NCBI RefSeq assembly: GCF_014837155.1
Contig: NZ_JACYHA010000017.1
Coordinates: 1-64,000 of the forward strand
DNA length: 64,000 nt
From: Litchfieldia stipae
GTDB taxonomy: Bacteria; Bacillota; Bacilli; Bacillales; Bacillaceae_L
Direction: 5' to 3'
Shown: one piece after another, positions 27,164 through 38,998 of the stretch
Layout of the letters: each line of letters starts with the position of its first letter
Position numbering within the stretch: position 1 is the stretch's first letter
The notes under the pieces: generated by a model
Databases searched by the model: none
What the model was told of the DNA's origin: nothing
Seen by the model: the letters and a program-made list of their open reading frames with translations, nothing else
Translations under genes and position numbers: made by a program

Positions 27164-27868
27164 ATGAAAAAAACGGTCGTATCATTCGTTGTAGCAGGTG
27201 CATTATTGGTGACAGTACCATTAGCAAGCTCTGCTGCAGAGAATACAAATGCATCAAAAGTAGTTGAAAGTCATTACTCTGTAGGTGTAAACAACTCTAC
27301 GAATTGGAATGACTTCATTCAAAGCATACTTAAAAAATACTATTCTCATAATGTACAAACTGCGCCAACGGTTCAACAACCATCACAACCAAAGGCACCT
27401 GAACCTGTTGAAGAAAAACCAGTGGCTCAACAGCCATCTGCGCAGCAGCCTACAGAACAACCAAAGGACACAACAAATCAGGCTTCTAATTCTTTAAGTC
27501 AGTTTGAACAAGAGGTTGTTACTTTAACAAATAGTGAACGAGCAAAGCATGGCTTGAAGCCTTTACAGATTGATTTAAAGGTAAGTGAAGTAGCTAGACA
27601 TAAATCTGCTGATATGAAGAGCAATGGCTATTTCTCTCATACAAGCCCAACTTACGGATCTCCATTTGAAATGATGAAGCAATTTGGCGTACAGTATCGT
27701 GCAGCAGGCGAAAATATTGCGATGGGCCAACGCTCACCACAAGAGGTTGTCACTGCTTGGATGAATAGTGAAGGTCATCGTAAAAATATCCTAAGCTCTA
27801 ACTTTACTCATATTGGTGTTGGTCATGTAGAGGGTAATTATTGGACTCAAATGTTTATTGGAAAATAA
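27164..27868 (+). CDS. secreted CAP-domain protein (SCP/YkwD-like)
   Basis: 234 residues with a typical Sec signal peptide (MKKTVVSFVVAGALLV..., cleavage after SSAAE), a Pro/Gln/Glu-rich linker of about 50 residues (80-125), and a C-terminal CAP domain (about 110-234). The domain has the active-site-like His and Glu residues in VARHKSADM, FSHTSP and AGENIAMG, and the end motif GVGHVEGNYWTQMFIG. CAP proteins of Bacillus are extracellular and may bind sterols or cell-wall parts; the function is not settled. AAGGAGG precedes the ATG. Monocistronic, with two terminators downstream. Confidence 0.92.
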   Translation: MKKTVVSFVVAGALLVTVPLASSAAENTNASKVVESHYSVGVNNSTNWNDFIQSILKKYYSHNVQTAPTVQQPSQPKAPEPVEEKPVAQQPSAQQPTEQPKDTTNQASNSLSQFEQEVVTLTNSERAKHGLKPLQIDLKVSEVARHKSADMKSNGYFSHTSPTYGSPFEMMKQFGVQYRAAGENIAMGQRSPQEVVTAWMNSEGHRKNILSSNFTHIGVGHVEGNYWTQMFIGK

Positions 27869-27883
27869 AACTAGTTCGTTTTC

Positions 27884-27905
27884 AAGGTGTTTTCACCTTT
27901 TTATA
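27884..27905 (+). terminator. terminator of the CAP gene
   Basis: AAGGTG-TTTT-CACCTT followed by TTTATA, 16 nt after the stop codon. Confidence 0.75.
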
Positions 27906-27910
27906 TAGTA

Positions 27911-27944
27911 GCACTCAGGACAAAACCTGCCTGAGTGCTTTTTT
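27911..27944 (+). terminator. second terminator between CAP and GH43 genes
   Basis: A perfect GCACTCAGG/CCTGAGTGC stem with six T on the plus strand. It backs up the first terminator and also ends, on the other strand, close to the GH43 stop codon. Confidence 0.85.
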
Positions 27945-27947
27945 ATC

Positions 27948-28940
27948 TTAATCATGCAAATCGACTCTAGGTTTGATGACCTTGAATTGGTCCTCTGTCT
28001 CCTCTATTTCATAAATCTTCGCACGAGATTCGGGGGTGCTGAATGGATGATGAAGAGTAAGCATCCAGTTCCCTTCAAAAGTTTTGAAAAGCATCCCATG
28101 ACCACTGTCCCCATACACTAACGGATCAAGCTGCTCCCAAGGCCCCTCTAATTTTCCTGATGTCGATCTGGCCATCGTTTGAACATATCCTTCCTTGTTG
28201 TAGCTTGACCAGAGCATAATCAGGTGACCACCTTTCGTTCGGTATAACTGACATCCGTCCGATACGTAAACAGAGGGCTTCACCTCAGGCTTTCGTTCAC
28301 GATTGATCCACGGGGCATCCGATGCTTTAAAAAGATGTATTGGTTCACCAACAGCTTCAGATAAATCATCCTTTAATTTGATTGCCTCAAATGTTCCATC
28401 AATGACCTGTATCCACTCATGACAATAGACCATCCATGGATGTCTTTCTTCATCCTCATACAGCGTACCATCTAGTGTCATAAACTCTCTAGGTGGCACT
28501 GGTCCATCTGTTTTTAATAATTTAAATGGACCTTCTGGTGAGTTACATATGGCAATACTTGTTCCACGAAGATGATTTGTATGCCAAACCTCAGGTGCTT
28601 CTGCTATAATTGTATCGCTATTATGTAGCGTAACAAACAAATAATAATTTCCTTTATATTCATGGACTTCTGGCGCCCATGTACCATGCCTTGGATGTGC
28701 CCAAGTGCCATCAGGGATTTCGAAGACGACATAAGGACCTTCCCACTCTAGTAAGTCTGTACTTTTATACATAAGTACTCCATTTCTTTCTAAATCGGTT
28801 AAACCTGGAATTCCAGTTGTATATAAATAGTAAGTACCTGTTTCTTTATGTGCAAGAATAAATGGGTCATGAGCAGGTATATCTTTTAGCCTGTGACCCT
28901 TTTTTGGATTTGACGTATCAGAGGCATCATTATATGGCAT
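27948..28940 (-). CDS. glycoside hydrolase family 43 protein
   Basis: 330 residues without a signal peptide, so intracellular. The five-bladed propeller of GH43 is recognised by the catalytic Asp in IPAHDPFILAH near the N-terminus, a conserved acid in GTWAPEVHEYKGNYYLF, and the final HGMLFKTFEGNWMLTLHHP strand. GH43 enzymes remove arabinose or xylose from oligosaccharides. With the neighbouring GH2 enzymes and the rhamnogalacturonan lyase it would act on arabinan or arabinogalactan side chains; that role is inferred from context. GAAAGGAG precedes the ATG. The gene ends the run GH2, GH43 on the minus strand. Confidence 0.88.
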   Translation of the reverse strand: MPYNDASDTSNPKKGHRLKDIPAHDPFILAHKETGTYYLYTTGIPGLTDLERNGVLMYKSTDLLEWEGPYVVFEIPDGTWAHPRHGTWAPEVHEYKGNYYLFVTLHNSDTIIAEAPEVWHTNHLRGTSIAICNSPEGPFKLLKTDGPVPPREFMTLDGTLYEDEERHPWMVYCHEWIQVIDGTFEAIKLKDDLSEAVGEPIHLFKASDAPWINRERKPEVKPSVYVSDGCQLYRTKGGHLIMLWSSYNKEGYVQTMARSTSGKLEGPWEQLDPLVYGDSGHGMLFKTFEGNWMLTLHHPFSTPESRAKIYEIEETEDQFKVIKPRVDLHD

Positions 28941-28997
28941 TTTTGTCGCTCCTTTCTTTTCACTAGGCTATTTTCGTATATATTGTTGCTTTGAATA

Positions 28998-29045
28998 CCG
29001 CAGCCTTTCACTAAAGCGGGGTCCATAAAGTGATGAGCCCCACAA
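28998..29045. repeat. degenerate MITE-like repeat, copy D
   Basis: Sequence between GH43 and GH2 genes with ACCGCAGCC, GCGGGGTCC and TGAGCCCCAC in the same order as the larger copies, preceded at about 28966 by GGCTATTTTCGTATATA as in copy B. Heavily decayed. Confidence 0.45.
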
Positions 29046-29067
29046 ATCATTAATCTGTCCAAACCAA

Positions 29068-31437
29068 TTACTTCACTTCAATTTCTACAGATGAGCTTTC
29101 CAATTGTGCTGACGTTGTCTGTAAGCGAATCGTTCCTGGTTGATCTGTAGCTTGCACATAGATTAATAGCTTCCCATGATAAGCCTTTCTAGATGTAGTC
29201 TGATATTCTTGATGGCTTTCTGGATTACTACATTCAATCCCTATAATCTTACCTGGCCCTTCAATTGTACAATCGATTTCATGATCAGCTGCATACACAA
29301 GATTATTTTCTTGATCAAGGATGTTAACCTCTATATGTGCTACATCTTGTTTATCTGCTTTTAATGATTGAGTATCAGAATCGAGTCTTATTTTAGTAGG
29401 TGAATTAGCAGTTGTTAACTCATGTGCACAGCTTACATTCCCGTTTCTCATCCCAATCGCTTTTATTGTCCCTCTAGCAAATGGGATATCCCAATAGATT
29501 GATCCACTAGTGAAGTCTTCTCGTTTTTTAATACCAAAGGATTTCCCATTTAACTGTAAGTCAACCTCAGGGCAATTTGTACAGCATGCGACTCTTACAA
29601 CTTCGCCCTCTTTCCCACTCCAATCACAAACCACCTCATGATCCCAATAGATGTCATCACGGTCTTTCTCAGCCTTAGTCATACCTAAATGAACCATATC
29701 TGTTTCTGACCAATGACTTTGTTTGAAGTAAAACAACGGCTTTTTGAAGCCAGCTAGATCAAGCAATCCAGGAGTTGCATGACGAATTGGCCAACCACGC
29801 GCTTCTCCTAAATAGTCAATCCCTGTCCAGATAAATTGCCCTGAGATGAAGTCATTCTTTTCTACAGCTAACCAAACCTCATGATTCCGTCCATTTTCAC
29901 TTCCGTAAATCACACGATTAGGATAGTTTTCATGATCTTCATCATACAAAAATTCTTGATAATTATAGCCAACTACATCAAGTGCTTCCGGAAATTCCGT
30001 TTCATTTGACATGATGACACTAGCTAAAGCAGCCGTAACAGGTCGGGTTGGGTCATACTCCTTGACAACTCCCGCTAACCTTTTCGCGATAGCTCCCATA
30101 CCCTTTGCTTCAGGTTTGTCTGCTCTATATCTTTCTTTAAGTACCGGATGCGAGTAAGGATCATTCGGATAATCAATTTCGTTCCCGATACTCCAGAATA
30201 CAATTGATGGATGATTGCGATCTCGCAGAATCATATCTCGCAAATCGATTTCGGCCCAATCAGCAAAGTCTGAGGCATAACCGTCTAAGGATGGCTCTCC
30301 CTTATTCCATCCCTCTACCCACTTATTCTTCGGAAACTCCCACTCATCAAAGGCTTCATCCTGCACTAGGAATCCATATGAATCGCACATATCTAATAAT
30401 TCAGGGGATGGAGGATTGTGACTCATTCTAATGGCATTTACTCCCGCTTCTTTTAATAGCTGTAATCTTCTATGCCAGACTTTATCTGGTACGGCTGCCC
30501 CAAGACACCCCGCCTCATGATGAATGCAAACACCCTTCATTTTGATATTCACATCATTAAGAAAAAATCCTTTATCCACATCGAAATGGAAATACCTAAT
30601 ACCAAGTGGAGTCGTCTCAGTATCAATGACTACACCATCCCGTATCACGCTTGTTTCTACTTTATATAAATATGGGGTTTCTATTGACCAAAGGTTTGGT
30701 TGATTTAGAATGAGTGAATCAGAAAATTCCTGTTCATCATTTCCTTGGATGAGTTGATCTGATAAAGTCGTAACAACCTCTTTGCCAGTAGCATCACTGA
30801 TTTTATGCTGAAGCTGGATGTGAGCTAACTGACTTTGTTCATTGCTAACTGTTGTTTGAATCTTAATTTCGGCTCTCGAGGTTGATACATTCGGTGTGGT
30901 GACGAAAATTCCGTAAGGTTTGATATGTAGTTTATCTGTAATATTCATAAACACATTCCGATAAATACCAGACCCTGTATACCAACGTGAATCAGCAAAG
31001 TCTGTGTGGTCGACCTTCACTGCGATGATATTTTCTTGACCATCGAATTGTAGAAACGGGGTTAAATCATATTGAAAGGAGCTGTATCCATATGGTCTTT
31101 TACCTAGGTAATGTTCATTTATCCACACTTCACTATTTTTATAGACCCCATCAAATTGAATGACGACCTTTTTGCCATCTATTGAACTAGGAATTGTAAA
31201 GCTTTTTCGATACCAACCAATTCCTCCTGGTAAATATCCCGTTGAGCTTGCATATTCTTTTTTAAAAGGGCCTTCGATGCTCCAATCATGTGGTAGGTCT
31301 AATGTACGCCAAGCTGAGTCATCGAATTGTTTTTTATAAGCTGTATTATTATCATCTTTTAAAAACTTCCAATCACTTGTAAATAATCGACTCTTTGCTG
31401 ATAAATCCCATTCTTGACTTAATAGTTTTTCATTCAT
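29068..31437 (-). CDS. glycoside hydrolase family 2 protein
   Basis: 789 residues without a signal peptide. Layout: sugar-binding jelly roll (about 20-180), immunoglobulin-like domain (180-285), TIM barrel with the acid/base Glu in SIGNEIDYP and the probable nucleophile Glu in YGSENG, and C-terminal beta-sandwich domains. The HDWSIEGPF and PGGIGWYRKSF motifs near the start are typical of beta-galactosidases of this short type, though beta-glucuronidase or beta-mannosidase activity is not excluded. GGTGGAAGG precedes the ATG. It is followed by GH43 after 127 bp and preceded by the importer operon, so it probably cuts imported fragments inside the cell. Confidence 0.9.
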   Translation of the reverse strand: MNEKLLSQEWDLSAKSRLFTSDWKFLKDDNNTAYKKQFDDSAWRTLDLPHDWSIEGPFKKEYASSTGYLPGGIGWYRKSFTIPSSIDGKKVVIQFDGVYKNSEVWINEHYLGKRPYGYSSFQYDLTPFLQFDGQENIIAVKVDHTDFADSRWYTGSGIYRNVFMNITDKLHIKPYGIFVTTPNVSTSRAEIKIQTTVSNEQSQLAHIQLQHKISDATGKEVVTTLSDQLIQGNDEQEFSDSLILNQPNLWSIETPYLYKVETSVIRDGVVIDTETTPLGIRYFHFDVDKGFFLNDVNIKMKGVCIHHEAGCLGAAVPDKVWHRRLQLLKEAGVNAIRMSHNPPSPELLDMCDSYGFLVQDEAFDEWEFPKNKWVEGWNKGEPSLDGYASDFADWAEIDLRDMILRDRNHPSIVFWSIGNEIDYPNDPYSHPVLKERYRADKPEAKGMGAIAKRLAGVVKEYDPTRPVTAALASVIMSNETEFPEALDVVGYNYQEFLYDEDHENYPNRVIYGSENGRNHEVWLAVEKNDFISGQFIWTGIDYLGEARGWPIRHATPGLLDLAGFKKPLFYFKQSHWSETDMVHLGMTKAEKDRDDIYWDHEVVCDWSGKEGEVVRVACCTNCPEVDLQLNGKSFGIKKREDFTSGSIYWDIPFARGTIKAIGMRNGNVSCAHELTTANSPTKIRLDSDTQSLKADKQDVAHIEVNILDQENNLVYAADHEIDCTIEGPGKIIGIECSNPESHQEYQTTSRKAYHGKLLIYVQATDQPGTIRLQTTSAQLESSSVEIEVK

Positions 31438-31552
31438 ATACCTTCCACCCCTTGGCTAAGTTTCCTTAAAATCTAGGTTTTCACATTAACTATATCCATC
31501 TCAAGGTGATAAATAAAAGGCCATCAACCATAACTGATAGCCTTTTATTACT

Positions 31553-31694
31553 AGGCTGTTTTCGTATATAAAGCCGCAGCCTGAATACACTCCGCGTCCT
31601 GTGGGGTGACTGGTGAGCCTCCTCGTCGCTTACGCTCCTGTGGGGTCTCACTTTGGCCACGCATCCCACGGGAGTCTCCGTGTATTCAGGCTGC
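31553..31694. mobile_element. MITE-like element, copy B
   Basis: The 119-bp core (31576-31694) has perfect 15-bp inverted ends, GCAGCCTGAATACAC and GTGTATTCAGGCTGC, and the same length as the core of copy A. It is preceded by AGGCTGTTTTCGTATATA, the counterpart of the left outer repeat of copy A. The right outer repeat is not found. It lies between the GH2 gene and the binding-protein gene. Confidence 0.75.
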
Positions 31695-31763
31695 TTGATT
31701 TCTTCAATTAATTGTGTTTAATAACACACTTTAGAATACAGATTTTACTAAACGAAATCCAAA

Positions 31764-33335
31764 TTAATTACCTTCTACAAGTTTTTTATATTCATCCATT
31801 TGTTTTTGGATTTCATTTAGGACTTTTTCATAGCCAGCTGCTTCTAAGCGCTTTCGGAAATCCTCGACTGCTTTTTCTGGGTCTCCTGCTTTACCAAAAG
31901 CAATCGCAGGTACCATTTGTGCTGTTACCTGTGATAGTGATGAAATTTCGGCGTCTACTGGAGTACTATCAAATACAAATCTTCCATAAGGAAATGGTTT
32001 CTTAATTTTATCGTATTCTGCATAGATTTCTGGCATTCCTTCCCATCTATCAACACTTGGAATCTCAAACTTATCGACTCGACCACCCCAGAAGTTTGAA
32101 GCAAATGAATCTTTAGTTTCATCATAGCCTTCAGGTCGAACACGTTTTCCATCAACGATTTCGTATTGAACTCCTTCAATTCCATAGTTAAATAAGTGGT
32201 AGATTTCTTCATCATTACGAAGCAAATCATAAACCATTAGAGCGCGCTCTGGGTTTTTACTATGAGTACCAACAGCTGTTGCACCATGAGTAATAGACAT
32301 GGAAATTAAATTATCACGAGTATCTGACCATGCAAAGATATCAATTTCTGAACCTGGCTGTTTCAGGTCCATTTGTGGGCGTAGTGATGAGAATGTTTCA
32401 GTATGATGCTGATCTGCTCCTGTTTTTCCAGCTTGGAATAAGGCACGAGTGTCACCTTTGTAGTTCAACACATCTGCACGCCAATAACCTTTATCTGCCC
32501 AATCCTTCATCATCTTCGCATAATCTATGAATAGATCATCGAAGATTGGACTAGTGATTGTATAAGGATTTTCATAAGATTCCGCCCAATAAATTGGGAA
32601 TACTCCTGTTGCAATTGGTAGTTCAATTTGGTCTGAGTAAGAAGTTGTATAGCCCCATGCTGTTGTAACATTTGTTCCTGGTGTATCCCAAGGAATGACT
32701 CCTGGTTTATGATCAATAATTCCTTGGAAGTATTCTCCTAACATTTCGAAGTCTTCAATTGGCTCATTAATGCCAAATTCCTTCGCCCAGTCCGTACGGT
32801 AGAAGAATCCGTGGTTTACCCACTGTGTAAAAGAATCCTCTGGAATCATCACAATTTTGTCATTGTATTTCGTTTGTTCCCAGCTTTCTTCAGAAACCTC
32901 TGCCCATGTTTGTGGTGCATAGATTGGTAGAAGCTCAGTAATATCCTTAAACGCTCCTTTTTGTGCGTTGCCCCATGCATCTAACCAGTCGGTAGCAGTA
33001 ATGATGAGGTCAACTGGTTCACCAGAGGCAAGCGTTAGATTATACTTCGTCATATAATCAGCCCATTCAATCCACTTCAACTCAAGATGAGCATTTACTT
33101 TTTCCTTCAATTTCGCATTTACTTGCTCCATCACCTTTTCTAATTGCCCATTTGTCGGTTTATCTCCTAGCATCATGTAGGTGACAGTTACAAATTCAGA
33201 TGTATCTATTTCACCATTTTCATCAACTGTTGTACCTGGCTTTGCTGAGCTTGATTGATTTGATGAATTACATGCAACAAGAGTAAAAGCCAACAACATA
33301 GACATCATTAGTACTAAGATTTTTTTGATTTTCAA
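31764..33335 (-). CDS. oligosaccharide-binding lipoprotein (LplA-like, CUT1)
   Basis: 523 residues from TTG 33335, which follows GGGGAGG by 8 nt; the ATG at 33362 lies before that site. A lipoprotein signal peptide ends in the lipobox TLVAC, followed by a Ser/Gln-rich linker and a large solute-binding domain of the LplA type, over 500 residues. This size and layout is typical of importers for larger oligosaccharides such as pectin fragments. It belongs with the two permeases encoded just upstream (YtcP/LplB types). A rhamnogalacturonan or galactan oligosaccharide is the probable cargo by context. Confidence 0.92.
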   Translation of the reverse strand: MKIKKILVLMMSMLLAFTLVACNSSNQSSSAKPGTTVDENGEIDTSEFVTVTYMMLGDKPTNGQLEKVMEQVNAKLKEKVNAHLELKWIEWADYMTKYNLTLASGEPVDLIITATDWLDAWGNAQKGAFKDITELLPIYAPQTWAEVSEESWEQTKYNDKIVMIPEDSFTQWVNHGFFYRTDWAKEFGINEPIEDFEMLGEYFQGIIDHKPGVIPWDTPGTNVTTAWGYTTSYSDQIELPIATGVFPIYWAESYENPYTITSPIFDDLFIDYAKMMKDWADKGYWRADVLNYKGDTRALFQAGKTGADQHHTETFSSLRPQMDLKQPGSEIDIFAWSDTRDNLISMSITHGATAVGTHSKNPERALMVYDLLRNDEEIYHLFNYGIEGVQYEIVDGKRVRPEGYDETKDSFASNFWGGRVDKFEIPSVDRWEGMPEIYAEYDKIKKPFPYGRFVFDSTPVDAEISSLSQVTAQMVPAIAFGKAGDPEKAVEDFRKRLEAAGYEKVLNEIQKQMDEYKKLVEGN

Positions 33336-33407
33336 TTTTACTACCTCCCCTTTTAAGTTCATTTCTTAATTTTATGAAATGAGGAAAAACCTCATAGCAT
33401 ACGTTCA

Positions 33408-34310
33408 TCATCCTTTTACTGCACCAATTGTGATCCCTTTGATAAAGAACCTTTGTACAAATGGATAGAAGAGTATAACTGGCCCAGTAGCAATAACAGC
33501 CGTTGCCATCTTCATTGATTCCAAAGGGATATCCTGTGGTGGTACATTTGAGGCTGCGGCTGAATTTCGAATGAAATCAGCACTTGTGATTACGTTATAG
33601 AGAAATAACTGTAATGGCCGATAGTCCATATTTGGTGAAAGGAATAGCATGGAGTTATACCACTCATTCCAATACCCTAAGGCAATAAATAAACCTATTG
33701 TTGCCAAGGCTGGTGTAGACATCGGTAGGATTAATCTCAAAAAGATTGTAAAATCACCGGCACCATCCATCTTCGCAGATTCTGTAATTTCATTCGGAAT
33801 TGATTTTGTGAAGGCTTTCATCATGATGATTAAGAAAGGACTCAGTAAGCCTGGAAGCAAGACAGCAAGATAATTATCTTTTAGATGAAGATACTGTGTC
33901 ACTAAGAGATAGAATGGAACAAGTCCACCAGAGAACAGAGTTGTAAAGTAGATATAAAACGAAATTTTATTACGGAACAAGAAATCTTGACGTTGTAAGG
34001 CATAACCTGTCATGGCAACAATGAACAACCCTACAGCAGTTCCGACAACGGTAATTAGCATGGTTACGACATAGGATCCAATGACAAGCCGTGGATTTCT
34101 GAAGACAATTTCATATGCAAATGTTGAAAACTCCTTTGGCCAAAGTGAAAAGCCATGTTCCATAATCGCACCTTCAGATGAGAACGAAGATGACACAATC
34201 AACACAAAGGGCAAAAGACAGCTGATAGCAAACAACCCTATAAAGCAATATCCAACTACTCGAACGATAATTGTAGAAAAATCGATGTTACGTCTGACTG
34301 TATTTTCCAT
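33408..34310 (-). CDS. carbohydrate ABC permease (YtcP/LplC-like)
   Basis: 300 residues, six membrane segments, with the EAA loop EITESAKMDGAGDFTIFLRL. It is the second permease of the importer, 15 nt after the LplB-type permease and 72 nt before the binding protein. It pairs with that permease to form the pore. The ATPase is not encoded in the locus. Start ATG 34310. Confidence 0.92.
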   Translation of the reverse strand: MENTVRRNIDFSTIIVRVVGYCFIGLFAISCLLPFVLIVSSSFSSEGAIMEHGFSLWPKEFSTFAYEIVFRNPRLVIGSYVVTMLITVVGTAVGLFIVAMTGYALQRQDFLFRNKISFYIYFTTLFSGGLVPFYLLVTQYLHLKDNYLAVLLPGLLSPFLIIMMKAFTKSIPNEITESAKMDGAGDFTIFLRLILPMSTPALATIGLFIALGYWNEWYNSMLFLSPNMDYRPLQLFLYNVITSADFIRNSAAASNVPPQDIPLESMKMATAVIATGPVILFYPFVQRFFIKGITIGAVKG

Positions 34311-34325
34311 TGAATGATCCCTCCT

Positions 34326-35297
34326 TTAGAACAATGAATTTTCTGGTGACACTTTTTTAACAATCCAGTTAGCTGTTATAACAATCATGAATCCAAAAAT
34401 CGATTGATATAAACTCACTGCACTTCCCAGTGAAAAGTTAAAATTCGTCATCAAGGTACGGAAGACGTAGGTTTCAATAATGTCTGTTGTTGGATAGAGC
34501 ATTGTATTATTTGCACCGACGAGGTTATAAAATAAACCAAAATTCCCTTTCAATACTCCACCAAGAGAGAATAACAGTAAGATGATAAATGTTGGCTTCA
34601 GCCATGGAATGACGATATATCTAATTCGTTGGAATGCATTCGCTCCATCAATTTCAGCAGCTTCGATAATTGATTTATCAAGCCCCATAATGGCTGCGAA
34701 ATAGACAATCGATCCATAACCAGTAGACTGCCAAAGGAAGGTAATAACAATGATGTATGGCCAAATCGATGGGTTTGAGTACGTTTGAACTGGGTCTAGA
34801 CCAACCATTTTCAAAAATGAATTAAGGACACCATAATCGTAACTAAGGATGTTATAAGCTAAAAGTCCAACAAGAACTGCTGAGATAAAGTGAGGCAGGA
34901 ACATCAAGGTTTGAGATACTTTTTTGAACCATTTGTTTGTCAATTCGTTCAGCATAATAGCTACAGCGATTTGCAGAAAGTTACCTAATACAATGAAAGC
35001 AAGATTATAGGCGATGGTATTGAATGTTAGCTTCCATAAATCACCTGTCATTACTAGGAAGCGAAAGTTATCAAGCCCTACAAAGGCACTCTTAAATATT
35101 CCAAGAGAATAATCATAGTTTACAAATGCGAGATAGAGTCCAGGCATTGGTAAATAAGCGAAAATAGCAAAGAATATGATAGCAGGCATACACATCAGGA
35201 TGAGCGTTCGATTCTTCCAAATACTTCTAAATAATGAAGGCTTGTTTATTGGCACCTCAACTACAGGTGCCTTTGATTTCTCAGTAACAGATTCCAT
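34326..35297 (-). CDS. carbohydrate ABC permease (LplB-like)
   Basis: 323 residues with a hydrophilic N-terminus, six membrane segments and the EAA loop IIEAAEIDGANAFQRIRYI. It is the first gene of the importer operon LplB-type permease, LplC-type permease, binding protein, followed by GH2 and GH43. The upstream region carries a sigma-A promoter, a cre site and three LacI-type operators, so it is both substrate-induced and catabolite-repressed. Confidence 0.92.
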   Translation of the reverse strand: MESVTEKSKAPVVEVPINKPSLFRSIWKNRTLILMCMPAIIFFAIFAYLPMPGLYLAFVNYDYSLGIFKSAFVGLDNFRFLVMTGDLWKLTFNTIAYNLAFIVLGNFLQIAVAIMLNELTNKWFKKVSQTLMFLPHFISAVLVGLLAYNILSYDYGVLNSFLKMVGLDPVQTYSNPSIWPYIIVITFLWQSTGYGSIVYFAAIMGLDKSIIEAAEIDGANAFQRIRYIVIPWLKPTFIILLLFSLGGVLKGNFGLFYNLVGANNTMLYPTTDIIETYVFRTLMTNFNFSLGSAVSLYQSIFGFMIVITANWIVKKVSPENSLF

Positions 35298-35350
35298 ATA
35301 AATCCCCCCTAAACAATTGATTTTGAGTGAAAAATAGTATTCTACTTACA

Positions 35351-35362
35351 GAAACAGGTTTC
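35351..35362. promoter_or_regulatory. LacI-type operator, variant
   Basis: GAAACAGGTTTC, one or two bases from the GAAATCGGTTTC operator, in the leader of the importer operon. Confidence 0.45.
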
Positions 35363-35402
35363 ACAATTCGATACTTAACATCCTAGTAAAATAGCCTCAT
35401 TT

Positions 35403-35414
35403 GAAATCGGTTTC
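35403..35414. promoter_or_regulatory. LacI-type operator of the importer operon
   Basis: GAAATCGGTTTC, identical to the operator beside the lacI promoter, about 90 bp downstream of the importer -10. Confidence 0.72.
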
Positions 35415-35483
35415 ATTTTAAAAATACTCTTAATCTGTTTTTATTCATAACACATTTAATCAATAAAACTCACGAATCACATA

Positions 35484-35497
35484 TGTAAGCGGTTACT
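35484..35497 (-). promoter_or_regulatory. cre site of the importer operon
   Basis: TGTAAGCGGTTACT fits TGWAANCGNTNWCA at 13 of 14 positions. It starts just after the expected transcription start, the standard place for CcpA roadblock repression. Confidence 0.78.
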
Positions 35498-35505
35498 TAA
35501 GTCTA

Positions 35506-35534
35506 ATTATATTTTGGGGTTCTTAAAAAGTAAA
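35506..35534 (-). promoter_or_regulatory. sigma-A promoter of the importer operon
   Basis: TTTACT (35529-35534), 17-bp spacer and TATAAT (35506-35511). It is flanked by operators on both sides: 35585-35596 upstream, 35403-35414 and 35351-35362 downstream. Confidence 0.7.
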
Positions 35535-35584
35535 TACAAATTTTTTGACTATTTTAAATTTTTTCTTCCGGAATTTCTATAATA

Positions 35585-35596
35585 GAAATCGGTTTC
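35585..35596. promoter_or_regulatory. LacI-type operator upstream of the importer promoter
   Basis: GAAATCGGTTTC, identical to the copy at 35403. The distance of 182 bp between the two would allow a repression loop across the promoter. Confidence 0.7.
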
Positions 35597-35622
35597 ATTT
35601 ATATTTATACAATGAAAAGAAA

Positions 35623-35668
35623 CTATTTGGTCTCTTAATTAAACTATCCTAACCTCGAGACCAAATAG
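35623..35668 (-). terminator. terminator of the large GH2 gene
   Basis: A perfect 12-bp stem CTATTTGGTCTC/GAGACCAAATAG with a 22-nt loop, followed by TTTCTTTT on the minus strand. Confidence 0.82.
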
Positions 35669-35681
35669 ACATGTATAAATC

Positions 35682-38831
<3,150 letters not shown>

Positions 38832-38865
38832 CTATTTAGTTGAAATGTACTATATATAATGAAAT

Positions 38866-38877
38866 GTAATCGGTTTC
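38866..38877. promoter_or_regulatory. LacI-type operator in the GH2 leader
   Basis: GTAATCGGTTTC, one mismatch from GAAATCGGTTTC, 47 nt before the GH2 start codon. Confidence 0.55.
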
Positions 38878-38942
38878 AAAAATGAATTTACAAAGAAATT
38901 ACTGAAGTAATCGCTTTGGTTATTTATTCGTTATTTAAAAAT

Positions 38943-38954
38943 GAAACCCATTTC
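38943..38954. promoter_or_regulatory. LacI-type operator at the GH2 transcription start
   Basis: GAAACCCATTTC, a variant palindrome 6 bp downstream of the -10, covering the expected start of transcription. Confidence 0.55.
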
Positions 38955-38960
38955 AAATTT

Positions 38961-38990
38961 ATCGTACTCCATCTTCTGGAAAATTGTCAA
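38961..38990 (-). promoter_or_regulatory. sigma-A promoter of the large GH2 gene
   Basis: Perfect TTGACA (38985-38990), 18-bp spacer and TACGAT (38961-38966), 9 nt after the end of lacI. Confidence 0.75.
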
Positions 38991-38998
38991 ATACTATT

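Noticed and set aside
29068-31437. GH2 gene as a truncated LacZ remnant
   Set aside because: At 789 residues with both catalytic Glu motifs and complete N- and C-terminal domains it is a normal member of the shorter GH2 type, not a broken copy of the 1045-residue enzyme.
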